Of a stretch of 64,000 bases of DNA, positions 15,758-24,839 are shown piece after piece. The stretch lies in assembly GCF_947489365.1 (NCBI RefSeq), contig NZ_CANLDB010000002.1, positions 620,001 through 684,000 on the forward strand. Direction: 5' to 3'. Position numbers and translations under genes: made by a program. Source of the stretch: an uncultured Nocardioides sp. (GTDB taxonomy: Bacteria; Actinomycetota; Actinomycetes; Propionibacteriales; Nocardioidaceae). Below the pieces are notes generated by a model. The model was not told the origin of the DNA and made no database searches. It worked only from the letters and a program-made list of their open reading frames with translations. Every line of letters starts with the position of its first letter. Positions within the stretch are counted from its first letter, which is position 1.

Positions 15758-16738
15758 TCAGGTCTCCCCGCCGAAGAGCGAGGTGACGGAGCCGTCCTCG
15801 AAGACCTCCCGGATGGCGCGGGAGATGAGCGGCGCGATGGACAGGCAGGTGAGCTTGTCGAACTGGCGGTCCGCCGGGATCGGGAGGGTGTTGCAGACGA
15901 CGACCTCGGTGGCCGGGGAGTTCTTGAGGCGGTCGACGGCCGGGTCGGAGAGGATCGCGTGGGTCGCGACGATGATGACGCCCTTGGCGCCCTCCACCAT
16001 GAGGGCGTCGGCGGCCTTCACGATCGTGCCGCCGGTATCGATCATGTCGTCGACGAGCACGCACATGCGGCCCTCGACCTCGCCGACCACGCGGTTGGCG
16101 ACGGTCTCGTTGGGGCGGTCGGTGCGCCGGGTCTTATGGATGAACGCCAGCGGGGCGCCGTCCAGCTTCGCCGACCAGCGCTCGGCGACCTTGATGCGGC
16201 CGGCGTCGGGCGAGACCACGGCGAGTGGCTCGTGGCCGTAGCGCGCCTTGACGTGGTCGGCGAGCACGGGCAGCGCCATCAGGTGGTCGACGGGGCCGTC
16301 GAAGAAGCCCTGGATCTGGTCGGCGTGCAGGTCGACCGCGATGAGGCGGTCGGCGCCGGCGGTCTTGAACAGGTCCGCCATCAGCCGCGCCGAGATGGGC
16401 TCGCGGCCGCGGTGCTTCTTGTCCTGACGGGCGTAGCCGTAGAACGGCAGCACCACGGTGATCCGCTTCGCCGAGGCGCGCTTCAGCGCGTCGACCATGA
16501 TCAGGTGCTCCATCACCCACTCGTTGATGGGTGCGGTGTGGCTCTGGATCACGAAGGCGTCGCAGCCCCGGACCGACTCCTCGTAGCGGACGTAGATCTC
16601 CGAGTTCGCGAACTCGTACGCCGACTGCGGGACCAGGCCGGTCCCCAGCAGCTCGGCGACCTCTTCGGCCAGCTCGGGGTGGGCCCGGCCGGAGAAGACC
16701 ATGAGGTTCTTCTCGGTGGTGCGCTTCATTCCGCTCAC
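15758..16738 (-). CDS. prs: Ribose-phosphate pyrophosphokinase
   Basis: Makes PRPP from ribose-5-phosphate and ATP for purine, pyrimidine, His and Trp synthesis. 326 residues. NSEIYVRYEESVRGCDAF lies at the N-terminal domain, the flexible-loop/metal motif is YARQDKKHRGREPISA, and the PRPP-binding loop is CVLVDDMIDTGGTI near residue 225. The GTG at 16738 (VSGMKRTTEKN) has GAGGAG eight bases upstream; ATG at 16729 is the alternative. It follows glmU by 102 bases and precedes the repeat region before rplY. Confidence 0.96.
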   Translation of the reverse strand: MSGMKRTTEKNLMVFSGRAHPELAEEVAELLGTGLVPQSAYEFANSEIYVRYEESVRGCDAFVIQSHTAPINEWVMEHLIMVDALKRASAKRITVVLPFYGYARQDKKHRGREPISARLMADLFKTAGADRLIAVDLHADQIQGFFDGPVDHLMALPVLADHVKARYGHEPLAVVSPDAGRIKVAERWSAKLDGAPLAFIHKTRRTDRPNETVANRVVGEVEGRMCVLVDDMIDTGGTIVKAADALMVEGAKGVIIVATHAILSDPAVDRLKNSPATEVVVCNTLPIPADRQFDKLTCLSIAPLISRAIREVFEDGSVTSLFGGET

Positions 16739-16840
16739 GCGCGATGGCTCCTCGGGGAGGTGGGGCGAGTCGGTGCTCGATTCTGACCCACGACGCCCCA
16801 CCCTCGCAGCCGGGGTCACCCGATGGACGCCGGATGTGAC

Positions 16841-18292
16841 TCAGTCGGTGTCGTCGGCCCCGGCGTCGCGCGTCGCCTCCTGCGCCGCCCGCGCCTGGGC
16901 GGTGCCCGGACGACGCCGCTCCACCCAGCCCTCGATCGTGCGCTGCGGGCCGGCCGAGACGGCCAGGGCGCCGGGCGGGACGTCGTCCCGGACCGTCGTC
17001 CCCGCCCCGGTGCCGGCCCCGTCCCCGATCGTGACGGGCGCGACGAACGTGTTGTTGGAGCCCGTCCGGGCGTGGGCGCCGACCACGGTGCGGTGCTTCG
17101 CGACGCCGTCGTAGTTGGCCACGATCGTCCCGGCGCCGAGGTTCGTGCCCTCCCCGATGTCGGCGTCACCGACGTACGACAGGTGGGGCACCTTCGCGCC
17201 GGCGCCGATGGTGGAGTTCTTGGTCTCGACGAACGTCCCGACCTTGCCGCCCTCGGCGATCGTCGACCCGGGCCGCAGGTAGGCGAACGGACCGACCTGG
17301 GCGCGGGGGCCGACGACGGCCAGCTGCGCGTGGGTCCGGACGACCCGGGCGCCGGCGCCGACCTCGCAGTCCTCGAGCGTGCAGTCCGGCCCGACCACGG
17401 CGTCCTCGGCCACGTGGGTGGCGCCGAGCAGCTGGACGCCGGGCAGCAGGGTCGCGTCGGCCTCGAGGACGACGTCGTCCTCGACCCAGGTCGTCGCCGG
17501 GTCCATCACGGTCACGCCCCGGCGCATCCACTCGTCGAGGATCCGCGCGTTCATCACCCGGCCCGCCGCGGCCAGCTGGGCCCGGTCGTTCACGCCCTGC
17601 GTCTCGTCCGGGTCCTCGACCGGGTGCGCCCCGACCTGGTGGCCCGCCGCCCGCGCGAGGGCGATCGCGTCGGTGAGGTAGTACTCGCCCTTGACGTTGT
17701 CGTTGCCGATGCGTGGCACGACGTCGAGCAGGAAGTCCGGGTCGAAGGCGAGGATGCCGGAGTTGATCTCGCGGACCGCCCGCTGCTCGGGGGTGGCCTC
17801 CTTCTCCTCGACGATGGCCTCGACCGTCCCGTCCTCGGCGCGGACGACGCGCCCGTAGCCGGAGGGGTCGTCCAGCAGGCCGGACAGGATGCTCACGGCC
17901 TGGCCGGAGGCGCGGTGCCGGTCGAGGAACGTGGTCAGGCTCCTCCCGCGCAGCAGCGGGGTGTCCCCGAGCGCGACGAGGACCGGGCCCGTCGGCCGGT
18001 GGTCCGCCGCGGCCATCGCCTCGAGCGCGACCCGGACGGCGTGGCCGGTGCCCTCCTGGGTCTCCTGGACGGCGAGCAGCGCCTCCGGGCGGATCTCGGC
18101 GAGGTGGGTCTCCACCTGCTCGCGCTGGTGGCCGACGACGGCCACCACGCGGCTGGGCTCGCAGACGTCGACGGCCGCGAGGACGTGGCCGAGCATGCTG
18201 CGGCCCGACACGCGGTGCAGCATCTTCATGGTCTTCGACCGCATGCGGGTGCCGCCGCCGGCGGCCAGGACGATCACGGTCACGTCGGACAT
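16841..18292 (-). CDS. glmU: Bifunctional GlcNAc-1-P uridylyltransferase / GlcN-1-P acetyltransferase
   Basis: Makes UDP-GlcNAc for peptidoglycan and surface glycans. 483 residues. N-terminal uridylyltransferase: VIVLAAGGGTRMRSKTMKML, EGTGHAV and VALGDTPLL. From about residue 260 it has a left-handed beta-helix acetyltransferase with hexapeptides (VGPFAYLRPGSTIAEGGKVG, VSYVGD-like, GEGTNLGAGTIVANYDG). The ATG at 18292 is preceded seven bases upstream by TAGGGT, so the mRNA is probably leaderless. The track start at 18352 is too far upstream. It heads the prs-rplY-pth block. Confidence 0.96.
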   Translation of the reverse strand: MSDVTVIVLAAGGGTRMRSKTMKMLHRVSGRSMLGHVLAAVDVCEPSRVVAVVGHQREQVETHLAEIRPEALLAVQETQEGTGHAVRVALEAMAAADHRPTGPVLVALGDTPLLRGRSLTTFLDRHRASGQAVSILSGLLDDPSGYGRVVRAEDGTVEAIVEEKEATPEQRAVREINSGILAFDPDFLLDVVPRIGNDNVKGEYYLTDAIALARAAGHQVGAHPVEDPDETQGVNDRAQLAAAGRVMNARILDEWMRRGVTVMDPATTWVEDDVVLEADATLLPGVQLLGATHVAEDAVVGPDCTLEDCEVGAGARVVRTHAQLAVVGPRAQVGPFAYLRPGSTIAEGGKVGTFVETKNSTIGAGAKVPHLSYVGDADIGEGTNLGAGTIVANYDGVAKHRTVVGAHARTGSNNTFVAPVTIGDGAGTGAGTTVRDDVPPGALAVSAGPQRTIEGWVERRRPGTAQARAAQEATRDAGADDTD

Positions 18293-18299
18293 GACCGGC

Positions 18300-18305
18300 A
18301 CCCTA
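18300..18305 (-). promoter_or_regulatory. Leaderless-type -10 (TAGGGT) for glmU
   Basis: TAGGGT ends seven bases before the glmU ATG; no Shine-Dalgarno is visible. Confidence 0.5.
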
Positions 18306-18378
18306 GTTGCCGGGTGGGGCCGTGACCTCGGCGCGGCGGGACCGTTGGGCACCTCAACCGAGCCGAACCGGAGTGCCG

Positions 18379-19923
18379 ATGACGACCGTGCCGACCGAGT
18401 CCCTGTCCCGTCGCGTCCTGCTGGGCGGCACCGCCGCCGGGCTGCTGGCCGGGGCTGCCGCGGGCGCCGCCGCCGGCCCCGCCGCGGCCGCTCCCGCCGG
18501 GCGGCAGGGCGACCTGCCCCGACGGGTCGACGTCCTCGTGGTCGGCGCCGGGATCTCCGGGATGGTCGCGGCCCGTCGGGCGCGAGCAGCCGGGCTGGAC
18601 GTGCTCGTGTGCGAGGCCCGCGACCGGGTCGGCGGCCGGGTCCTCAACCACGCGCTGCGCTCCCGCGCGGGAGCCGGCGAGGTCGTCGAGGCCGGCGGCG
18701 CGTTCGTCGGGCCCACCCAGGACCGGATCCTCGCGCTGGCCCGCGAGCTGCGCGTGGCGACCTTCGACCAGCACGTCGAGGGCCTCAGCGTCTACCGATC
18801 CGCCCGCCTGGGCCGCGTCGAGTACGCCGGCACGATCCCGCCCGACCCGGTGCTGCTGCCCGGCGCCGCGGTCGTGCTCGCCCAGGTCGACGTGTACGCC
18901 GGCCAGATCGACGTCGCCGCCCCGTGGGACCACCCCCGCGCCGCCGAGTGGGACGCCACCACCCTCGGCGCCTTCGTCGAGCGCAACGGCGGCGTGGACG
19001 GTCCCGGTCTCGTCCGGCTGCTCGCGTCGTGGACGCAGCCGACCTTCGGCTCCGACCCGCACGACCTGTCGCTGCTCTTCGCCCTCTGGTACGTCGCCAC
19101 CGCCGGGAACGAGGACAACCCCGGCACCTTCTCCCGCTCCTCCGACACCTCCGGCGGCGCCCAGGAGCGGCGGTTCGTCGGCGGGTCCGGGCTCGTCCCC
19201 CTGCGCCTGGCCCGCGACCTCGGCGACGACGTCGCCCTCGCAGCGCCCGTACGACGGGTCGACCAGGCCGGCGACCGGGTCCGGGTCCGCACCGACCGCG
19301 GCGTCGTCGAGGCCCGCCGGGTCGTCGTCGCCGTCCCGCCGCCCACCGCGCTGGAGATCGACTGGGCGCCCGGGCTGCCGGCCCGGCGGCGCCGTCTGCT
19401 GCGCTCGGGGGCGATGGGCGACCTGATGAAGGTCGACGCGGTCTACCGGCGCCCGTTCTGGCGCGACGCCGGGCTGAACGGGTTCGGGATCTCCGACGCG
19501 GGCGCCGGGCGGGTCGTGTTCGACAACTCACCGCCCGACGGCTCCCCCGGCGTCCTGCTGGCGTTCCTGGGCGGCTCGACGTGGCGCCGCTACGGCCGCC
19601 TGCCGCGCGCCGAGCGGCGCCGGGCCGTGCTGGCCGGGTTCGCCGGGCTGTTCGGCGACGAGGCGCTCCGTCCGGTCGAGTACACCGAGCAGGACTGGAC
19701 CCGTGAGCGGTGGACCGGCGGTGGACCGACCGCCGTCCACGCCGCCGACGGGTCGTTCTCGACCTTCGGTCCCGCCGTGCGCCGGCGCTTCGGGCGGGTG
19801 CACTGGGCCGGCACCGAGACCGCGACGTACTGGTCGGGCTACATGGACGGCGCCGTGCGCGCCGGCGAGCGCGCCGCCGACGAGGTCGTCACCGCGCTCG
19901 GCCGACGGGCGGGCGCACGATGA
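18379..19923 (+). CDS. Tat-exported flavin monoamine oxidase-family protein
   Basis: 514 residues. The twin-arginine signal SRRVLLGGTAAGLLAGAAAG suggests folded export. FAD site: DVLVVGAGISGMVAARRA, then ARDRVGGRV; C-terminal MAO motif RVHWAGTETATYWSGYMDG. In the segment where human MAO has its FAD-bonding Cys (SGGCY) this protein reads TGGGPTAVH, so FAD is probably non-covalent. It would oxidise an amine to aldehyde, ammonia and peroxide; substrate unknown. The stop overlaps the start of the ceramidase gene (ATGA), suggesting a joint role. ATG 18379 is chosen because the Tat signal begins there. Confidence 0.88.
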   Translation: MTTVPTESLSRRVLLGGTAAGLLAGAAAGAAAGPAAAAPAGRQGDLPRRVDVLVVGAGISGMVAARRARAAGLDVLVCEARDRVGGRVLNHALRSRAGAGEVVEAGGAFVGPTQDRILALARELRVATFDQHVEGLSVYRSARLGRVEYAGTIPPDPVLLPGAAVVLAQVDVYAGQIDVAAPWDHPRAAEWDATTLGAFVERNGGVDGPGLVRLLASWTQPTFGSDPHDLSLLFALWYVATAGNEDNPGTFSRSSDTSGGAQERRFVGGSGLVPLRLARDLGDDVALAAPVRRVDQAGDRVRVRTDRGVVEARRVVVAVPPPTALEIDWAPGLPARRRRLLRSGAMGDLMKVDAVYRRPFWRDAGLNGFGISDAGAGRVVFDNSPPDGSPGVLLAFLGGSTWRRYGRLPRAERRRAVLAGFAGLFGDEALRPVEYTEQDWTRERWTGGGPTAVHAADGSFSTFGPAVRRRFGRVHWAGTETATYWSGYMDGAVRAGERAADEVVTALGRRAGAR

Positions 19924-22013
19924 GGCGCCGGCTGCTCGGCGGCCTCGCGCTGGGCCTGTCGCTGGCCGCCGGTCCGCTGACCACCACGCCGACCGTCGTG
20001 GCGCAGGCCGCTCCCGGGGCGTCGACCGGGGCGACGACCGGGGCGACGCAGCGCGACGGCGGTCGCTACCTCGTCGGACGTGGCATCGCCGACGTCACCG
20101 GTCCGGTGGCCGACGTCCAGCTCATGGGGTACGCCGACACCGCCCAGCTCGGCGCGGGTCTCCAGCAGCGCCAGTGGTCGCGGGCGTTCGTGGTCGTCGA
20201 CCGCCGGACCGGCGAGCGGGTCGTCCACGTCACCGCCGACCTGGGGCTGATGTTCCAGAGCGTCCGCGACGGGGTGCTGGCGCGCCTGCGCCAGCGGTAC
20301 GGCGCGGTGTACGGCGAGCGCAACGTGATGCTCACCGTCACCCACACCCACGCGGGCGTCGGCGGGCAGTCGCACCACGCGCTGTACGACCTCCCCTACG
20401 GCCACCAGCCGCAGGCCCTCGACGCCGCCGTCGACGGGATCGTCGAGTCGATCGGGCGCGCCCACGACGACCTCGCGCCGTCCACCCTCGGCCTGGCGAC
20501 GACGACGCTGACGGACGCGAGCGTCAACCGGTCGGCCGAGTCGTTCGCCCTGAACCCCCGGCGCGACCGCCGGCGCTTCCCCGGCGGCATCGACCCGCAG
20601 TCCACGACGCTCACGGTGCGCCGTGGCGGCGTCCTCGTCGGCGCGCTCACCTGGTTCGCGGTGCACGGCACCAGCCTGACCGCCGAGAACCGGTTGGTCA
20701 GCGGCGACAACAAGGGGTACGCGGCCTACGCCTGGGAGCGGCTCGGCCGCGGCGTGGACCGCCGCGACGCCGACCCCGACCTCGTCGCCGCGTTCGCGCA
20801 GACCAACGCCGGGGACATGTCGCCGAACCTGCGGCTCCGGCCCGGCACGGGCCCGACCACCGACGAGTTCCGCAACGCGGCGATCATCGGCCGGCGCCAG
20901 CAGCAGGCGGCGCGGACGGCGTCCGGCGCCGGGGACCGCGTCGAGCCCGTCACCGGCGGCGTCGACTCCCGGCTGGTCTACGTCGACATGTCGGACGTCG
21001 ACGTGGCCGGCCGGTTCACGCCGGACGGCGAGCCCGGCCGCACCTGCACCGGCGCGCTCGGCACGTCCTTCGCCGCCGGCAGCCAGGAGGACGGCGGCGG
21101 CGCCCCGCCCGGCTTCACCGAGGGCGACGGCGAGGGCGAGTTCGCGGTCAACCCCGTGGTCGGGCTGGTCTCCGACCTGCTCTACACCGCCTCCCCGGAG
21201 CTCCGGGACTGCCAGGCACCGAAGGACGTCCTGGCCCCCGTGGGCACCGCCGACCTGGTCCAGCAGCGGCTCCCGGTGCAGCTCGTCCGGATCGGCCCGC
21301 TCTACCTCGTCGGCGTCCCCGTCGAGCCGACGATCGTCGCCGGCCTCCGGCTGCGGCAGGCCGTCGCCAGGGTGGTGGGCGCCCCGCTGCGCCACGTCCT
21401 GACCCAGGGCTACGCCAACGCGTTCGCGCACTACCTCACGACGCCGGAGGAGTACGACGCCCAGCAGTACGAGGGCGGCTCCACCCTGTTCGGCCGCCTC
21501 GAGCTGCCGGCGTTCACCCAGGTCGCCGACCGCCTGGCGCGGTCGATGCGCGACGGCACCAGCCTGCCGCTCGGCGAGAAGGAGCGCGACCGGTCCGCCG
21601 AGCAGGTCCCACCGCTGACCGGGCGGAACCGGCTCGACACCGCCCCGCCCGGCAGCGAGCTCGGCGAGGTCGTCACGCAGCCGCGGGCGTCGTACCGCGC
21701 GGGTGGGACCGTCGAGGCGGTCCTCGTCGGCGCCCACCCGAACAACGACCTGCGCCGCGGCGGCACCTACCTGACCGTCGAGCGCCGGACCGGCGACCGC
21801 TGGGTGCGGGTCGCCTCGGACGACGACTGGGCCACCCGGTTCGGCTGGAGGCGCACCGGCCCCACGACGTCCGAGGTCACGCTGAGCTGGGACGTCCCGG
21901 CCACGGGCCGCGCCGGCCGCTACCGCCTGCGCTACCTCGGCGACGCGAAGGGCCCCGACGGCGCCCTGACCCCGGTCCGCGGCACCACCCGGACGTTCAC
22001 CGTGCGCCGCTGA
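19920..22013 (+). CDS. Neutral ceramidase (neutral/alkaline non-lysosomal)
   Basis: Hydrolyses ceramide to sphingosine and fatty acid. 697 residues, family length. Signal peptide RRRLLGGLALGLSLAAG, then GIADVTGPVADVQLMGYAD. Zn-binding HTHAGVGG near residue 143, the VHGTSLTAENRLVSGDNKG segment, and the serine nucleophile motif NAGDMSPN near residue 300 (usual form GDVSPN). A C-terminal immunoglobulin-like domain (SEVTLSWDVPATGRAGRY) completes the family layout. Translationally coupled to the amine oxidase. Sphingolipids are not usual actinobacterial lipids, so the substrate may be foreign; that is inference. Confidence 0.9.
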   Translation: MRRRLLGGLALGLSLAAGPLTTTPTVVAQAAPGASTGATTGATQRDGGRYLVGRGIADVTGPVADVQLMGYADTAQLGAGLQQRQWSRAFVVVDRRTGERVVHVTADLGLMFQSVRDGVLARLRQRYGAVYGERNVMLTVTHTHAGVGGQSHHALYDLPYGHQPQALDAAVDGIVESIGRAHDDLAPSTLGLATTTLTDASVNRSAESFALNPRRDRRRFPGGIDPQSTTLTVRRGGVLVGALTWFAVHGTSLTAENRLVSGDNKGYAAYAWERLGRGVDRRDADPDLVAAFAQTNAGDMSPNLRLRPGTGPTTDEFRNAAIIGRRQQQAARTASGAGDRVEPVTGGVDSRLVYVDMSDVDVAGRFTPDGEPGRTCTGALGTSFAAGSQEDGGGAPPGFTEGDGEGEFAVNPVVGLVSDLLYTASPELRDCQAPKDVLAPVGTADLVQQRLPVQLVRIGPLYLVGVPVEPTIVAGLRLRQAVARVVGAPLRHVLTQGYANAFAHYLTTPEEYDAQQYEGGSTLFGRLELPAFTQVADRLARSMRDGTSLPLGEKERDRSAEQVPPLTGRNRLDTAPPGSELGEVVTQPRASYRAGGTVEAVLVGAHPNNDLRRGGTYLTVERRTGDRWVRVASDDDWATRFGWRRTGPTTSEVTLSWDVPATGRAGRYRLRYLGDAKGPDGALTPVRGTTRTFTVRR

Positions 22014-22026
22014 GTCGGACCGGAGG

Positions 22027-22062
22027 TCGAGGTGCGAGGCCGGCCACGGCCGAGCCACGAGA
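22027..22062. repeat. Dispersed repeat A (36 bp), convergent junction
   Basis: TCGAGGTGCGAGGCCGGCC... identical over 36 bp to two places at 31863 and 32075. It contains the palindrome GGCCGGCCACGGCC-like core and sits between the convergent ceramidase and DDAH genes. Confidence 0.85.
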
Positions 22063-22081
22063 CCCGGTGACCCGTGGAACC

Positions 22082-22870
22082 TCAGGGCGTGTGGCGCAGG
22101 CGCACCGACAGGCAGGTGACGCAGCCCTCGAGCTTCTCGAACTCGCCGATGTCGACGGCGACGACGCGCAGCCCCCGGGCCTCGTACGACGCCGCGGTGA
22201 GTGGGGCCGCGCTCGACATCAGCACGGTCCGCTCGTCGAGGACGACGACGTGGGCGCCGGGCTCCTCCGGCACCGGCTCGTACGACGCCCACACGCCCGG
22301 GTCGTCGACGACCGGGTCCCAGCCCACGACGGTGCCGTCGGGCAGCGCGGTCACGGCGGACTTGAGGTGGAGCGCCCTGCTGAGCGGCACGGTCTCGACC
22401 CGGGCGCCCTGCGGCGCGAGGTGGTCGGCGAGCTGGGCGATGCCGTCGGCGTTCGTACGACCGCCCGGACCGCCGTTCAGGCCGACCCACACCACCCCGT
22501 CGTGCTTGAGGACGTCGCCGCCGTCGAGGGTGCCGGGCCCGGTGATCGCGACGACGCGGTAGCCGAGGTCGCGCAGCACGCCCTCGGTCCCGGCCACCTC
22601 GCCGGCCCGCTCGGGCGCGCCGGGTCGGGCGAGAACCGCCGCGTCGCCGTACATCACGACGGTGTCCTCGACGAACGCCGAGTCCGGGTGCTCGGGCGCC
22701 GGCGGCACCTCGACCGTCTCCCACCCCTCGGCGTGCAGCGCGTCGACGTACCCCTGCCACTGCGCGAGCGCCAGGTCGGCGTCGACCGGCGTGCGCTCCA
22801 GGTGGGTGAGCAGGCCGTCGGCGAGATGCGGTGAGGGCCGACGGACGAGCGCGCGGCGTGCGGTGACCAT
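22082..22870 (-). CDS. Dimethylarginine dimethylaminohydrolase-family protein
   Basis: 262 residues, DDAH/amidinotransferase fold. It would convert N-methylated arginine to citrulline plus methylamines. SAFVEDTVVMYGD carries the acidic substrate-binding residues, LDGGDVLKHD the conserved core, LHLKSAVTAL the catalytic His and LEGCVTCLSVR the catalytic Cys near the C-terminus. All key residues are present. A leaderless-type -10 lies six bases before the ATG. It is convergent with the ceramidase gene and stands alone. Confidence 0.9.
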   Translation of the reverse strand: MVTARRALVRRPSPHLADGLLTHLERTPVDADLALAQWQGYVDALHAEGWETVEVPPAPEHPDSAFVEDTVVMYGDAAVLARPGAPERAGEVAGTEGVLRDLGYRVVAITGPGTLDGGDVLKHDGVVWVGLNGGPGGRTNADGIAQLADHLAPQGARVETVPLSRALHLKSAVTALPDGTVVGWDPVVDDPGVWASYEPVPEEPGAHVVVLDERTVLMSSAAPLTAASYEARGLRVVAVDIGEFEKLEGCVTCLSVRLRHTP

Positions 22871-22876
22871 GGCGTG

Positions 22877-22882
22877 AGCCTA
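22877..22882 (-). promoter_or_regulatory. Leaderless-type -10 (TAGGCT) for the DDAH gene
   Basis: TAGGCT ends six bases before ATG 22870. It also overlaps the stop codon (TAG) region of the response-regulator gene upstream. Confidence 0.5.
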
Positions 22883-23539
22883 GGGAGCGCCGGGCACCCC
22901 GTCACCGGGCCGCACCAGGCCGCTCTCGTAGGCCCGCACCACCAGCTGCGCGCGGTCCCGGAGGCCGTGGGCGAGCAGCACGTCGCTGACGTAGCCCTTC
23001 ACCGTCGCGGGGGCGAGGTGCAGGCTCCGCGCGATCTCGGCGTTGGAGGCCCCGGCGGCGACCAGCCGGACCACCTCCCGCTGCCGGTCGGTCAGCCGCA
23101 GCGGCGGCGCGGCCGGGACTCCCCCGGCCAGGACGCTCTCGATCACGCGACGGGTGACGCTCGGCGCGAGCAGCGCCTCCCCGGCGGCGACGGCGCGGAC
23201 CCCGGCGTACAGCTGCTCCCGCGGGGAGCTCTTCAGCAGGAAGCCGCTGGCACCGGCGCGCAGCGCCGCCACGACCACCTCGTCGGACTCGACGGTCGTC
23301 AGCACGAGCACCCTCGCCGGCCCCTCCGCCAGGCGCCGGGTCGCCTCGATCCCGTCGACCCCGGGCATGCGGACGTCCATGAGGACCACGTCGGCGCGCG
23401 TCCGGCGGGCCGCCTCGACGGCCGCCGCCCCGTCACCCGCCGTCGCCACGACCCTCAGGCCGGGCTCCGCCCCGACGATCGCGACCAGGCCCTCGCGGAT
23501 GATCTCCTCGTCGTCGGCCACGACCACGGTGATCGTCAC
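22880..23539 (-). CDS. NarL/FixJ-family response regulator
   Basis: 219 residues. Receiver domain with the acidic pair VVVADDEEIIREGL, the phosphorylation Asp in VVLMDVRMPGVDG near residue 53 and the switch Thr/Lys in VLVLTTVES and FLLKSSPREQ. C-terminal LuxR-type helix-turn-helix: LTDRQREVVRLVAAGASNAE, then IARSLHLAPATVKGYVSDVL. GTG 23539 overlaps the stop of the sensor kinase (GTGA). Target genes are unknown; the membrane protein gene divergent from the kinase is a candidate. Confidence 0.92.
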   Translation of the reverse strand: MTITVVVADDEEIIREGLVAIVGAEPGLRVVATAGDGAAAVEAARRTRADVVLMDVRMPGVDGIEATRRLAEGPARVLVLTTVESDEVVVAALRAGASGFLLKSSPREQLYAGVRAVAAGEALLAPSVTRRVIESVLAGGVPAAPPLRLTDRQREVVRLVAAGASNAEIARSLHLAPATVKGYVSDVLLAHGLRDRAQLVVRAYESGLVRPGDGVPGAP

Positions 23540-24678
23540 TCCCGGCCATCCGCCGTCGTCGGCACCCGCGCGCGCAGCACGAAGCCGTCCCCCTCGGGCC
23601 CGCTCCACACCTCCCCGCCGAGCCGCTCGACGCGGTCGCGGAGCCCGTCCAGCCCGCGGCCGGCGCCGCCGTAGGCGCTGAGCCGTGAGCGCCGTCCCGT
23701 GCTGCGGACCACGACCTCGACGGCGCTGTCGGAGTGGGCCACGACCAGGTCGGCACGGGGCTCCGCCGCGTGGCGCAGGGCGTTCGTGACGCCCTCCTGC
23801 AGGACGCGGAAGGCGCAGTGGTCGACGTCGTCGGGCAGGGCCCGGGCGACCCCGGACGTCGTCACGGAGAGGGCCAGCCCGGCGGACCGGGCGCCGTCCA
23901 CCAGACCGGGCAGCCGCGCGAGCCCCCCGCCGCCCGGCTCGCCCTCGAGCAGGCCGAGCATGCGGTGCAGCTCGTCGAGGGCCTCCCGGCTGGCCGTGCC
24001 GATCGCGGCGAGGGCGCGGCGGGCGGCGTCGGGGTCGGCCTCGAGGACGGCCTGGCCCGCCTCCGCCTGGACCGCCACGAGCGTGACCGCGTGGGACACG
24101 ACGTCGTGCAGCTCGCGTGCGATCCGCCGGCGCTCCGCGGTCGCGGCGCCCGCCGCCGCGGTCGCCGCCTCGCGCTCGAGCACCAGTCGCTCCCTCTCGA
24201 GCAGCCGGATCCGCTCGCTCCGCGCCCTGACCCCCCAGCCCAGGCCGCACGGGACCAGGAAGAACAGCAGCAGCGTCGCGACGACGTCGTCCCCGGTGCC
24301 CGACGAGTCGAGCCGGACCGACACGGTCACGGCCGCCGCCAGCACGACCACCCCGGGCAGGGCCCGGCGGACGGGGGCGTGCGCGAACGCCGAGTACGCC
24401 GCGACGACCACCGCCAGCAGCACGCCGACGGCGTCGGGCGAGTCGAGGGCCACCGTCTCGAGCAGCACACCCGCGGCGACCCAGAGGCACGCGAGACCGG
24501 GGTACGTCGTCCGCACCAGCAGTCCGAGGACGGACAGCGCCTCGAGCCCGGCCCGGGGACCGGGGAGGACGTCGACGGTCAGCAGCGTCTCCACGGCGGC
24601 GAGCACGGCGAGGGCCGCGGCCAGGGCAGCGTCCGGGAGCCTGACGGCGGCGTGGAGCCGCGCAGCTGCCCGGGGCAT
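23536..24678 (-). CDS. Sensor histidine kinase (HisKA_3 type)
   Basis: 380 residues. Four to five N-terminal membrane helices (residues about 15-150) are followed by a short coiled coil (RIRLLERERLVLEREAATA). The dimerisation/phosphoacceptor motif is RRRIARELHDVVSHAVTLVA near residue 198. The ATPase N-box is EGVTNALRHA and the G-box GGAGRGLDGLRDRVERLGG. No large outer sensor loop is seen, so it probably senses a membrane or envelope state. Coupled to the response regulator; TAGGTT six bases before the ATG suggests a leaderless mRNA. Confidence 0.92.
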   Translation of the reverse strand: MPRAAARLHAAVRLPDAALAAALAVLAAVETLLTVDVLPGPRAGLEALSVLGLLVRTTYPGLACLWVAAGVLLETVALDSPDAVGVLLAVVVAAYSAFAHAPVRRALPGVVVLAAAVTVSVRLDSSGTGDDVVATLLLFFLVPCGLGWGVRARSERIRLLERERLVLEREAATAAAGAATAERRRIARELHDVVSHAVTLVAVQAEAGQAVLEADPDAARRALAAIGTASREALDELHRMLGLLEGEPGGGGLARLPGLVDGARSAGLALSVTTSGVARALPDDVDHCAFRVLQEGVTNALRHAAEPRADLVVAHSDSAVEVVVRSTGRRSRLSAYGGAGRGLDGLRDRVERLGGEVWSGPEGDGFVLRARVPTTADGRE

Positions 24679-24684
24679 GCCCGC

Positions 24685-24690
24685 AACCTA
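24685..24690 (-). promoter_or_regulatory. Leaderless-type -10 (TAGGTT) for the kinase-regulator operon
   Basis: TAGGTT ends six bases before ATG 24678. Confidence 0.5.
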
Positions 24691-24839
24691 GACCCGACGG
24701 GGCGTCCGCGACACCGACCCGGGTCGGTGGTCGCGGCGCGCACGAGCCGTCGGCGGTCGGTGGCGGTCGGGCCGCTGGTCGGTGGCCGGACCCGCCACCG
24801 GCGCCGAGGCTGGGGGTCACCCGAGACGAGGAGGACACC

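Noticed and set aside
19839-22760. 973-residue minus-strand ORF opposite the ceramidase
   Set aside because: Antisense shadow; the plus-strand gene has clear family motifs and signal peptide.
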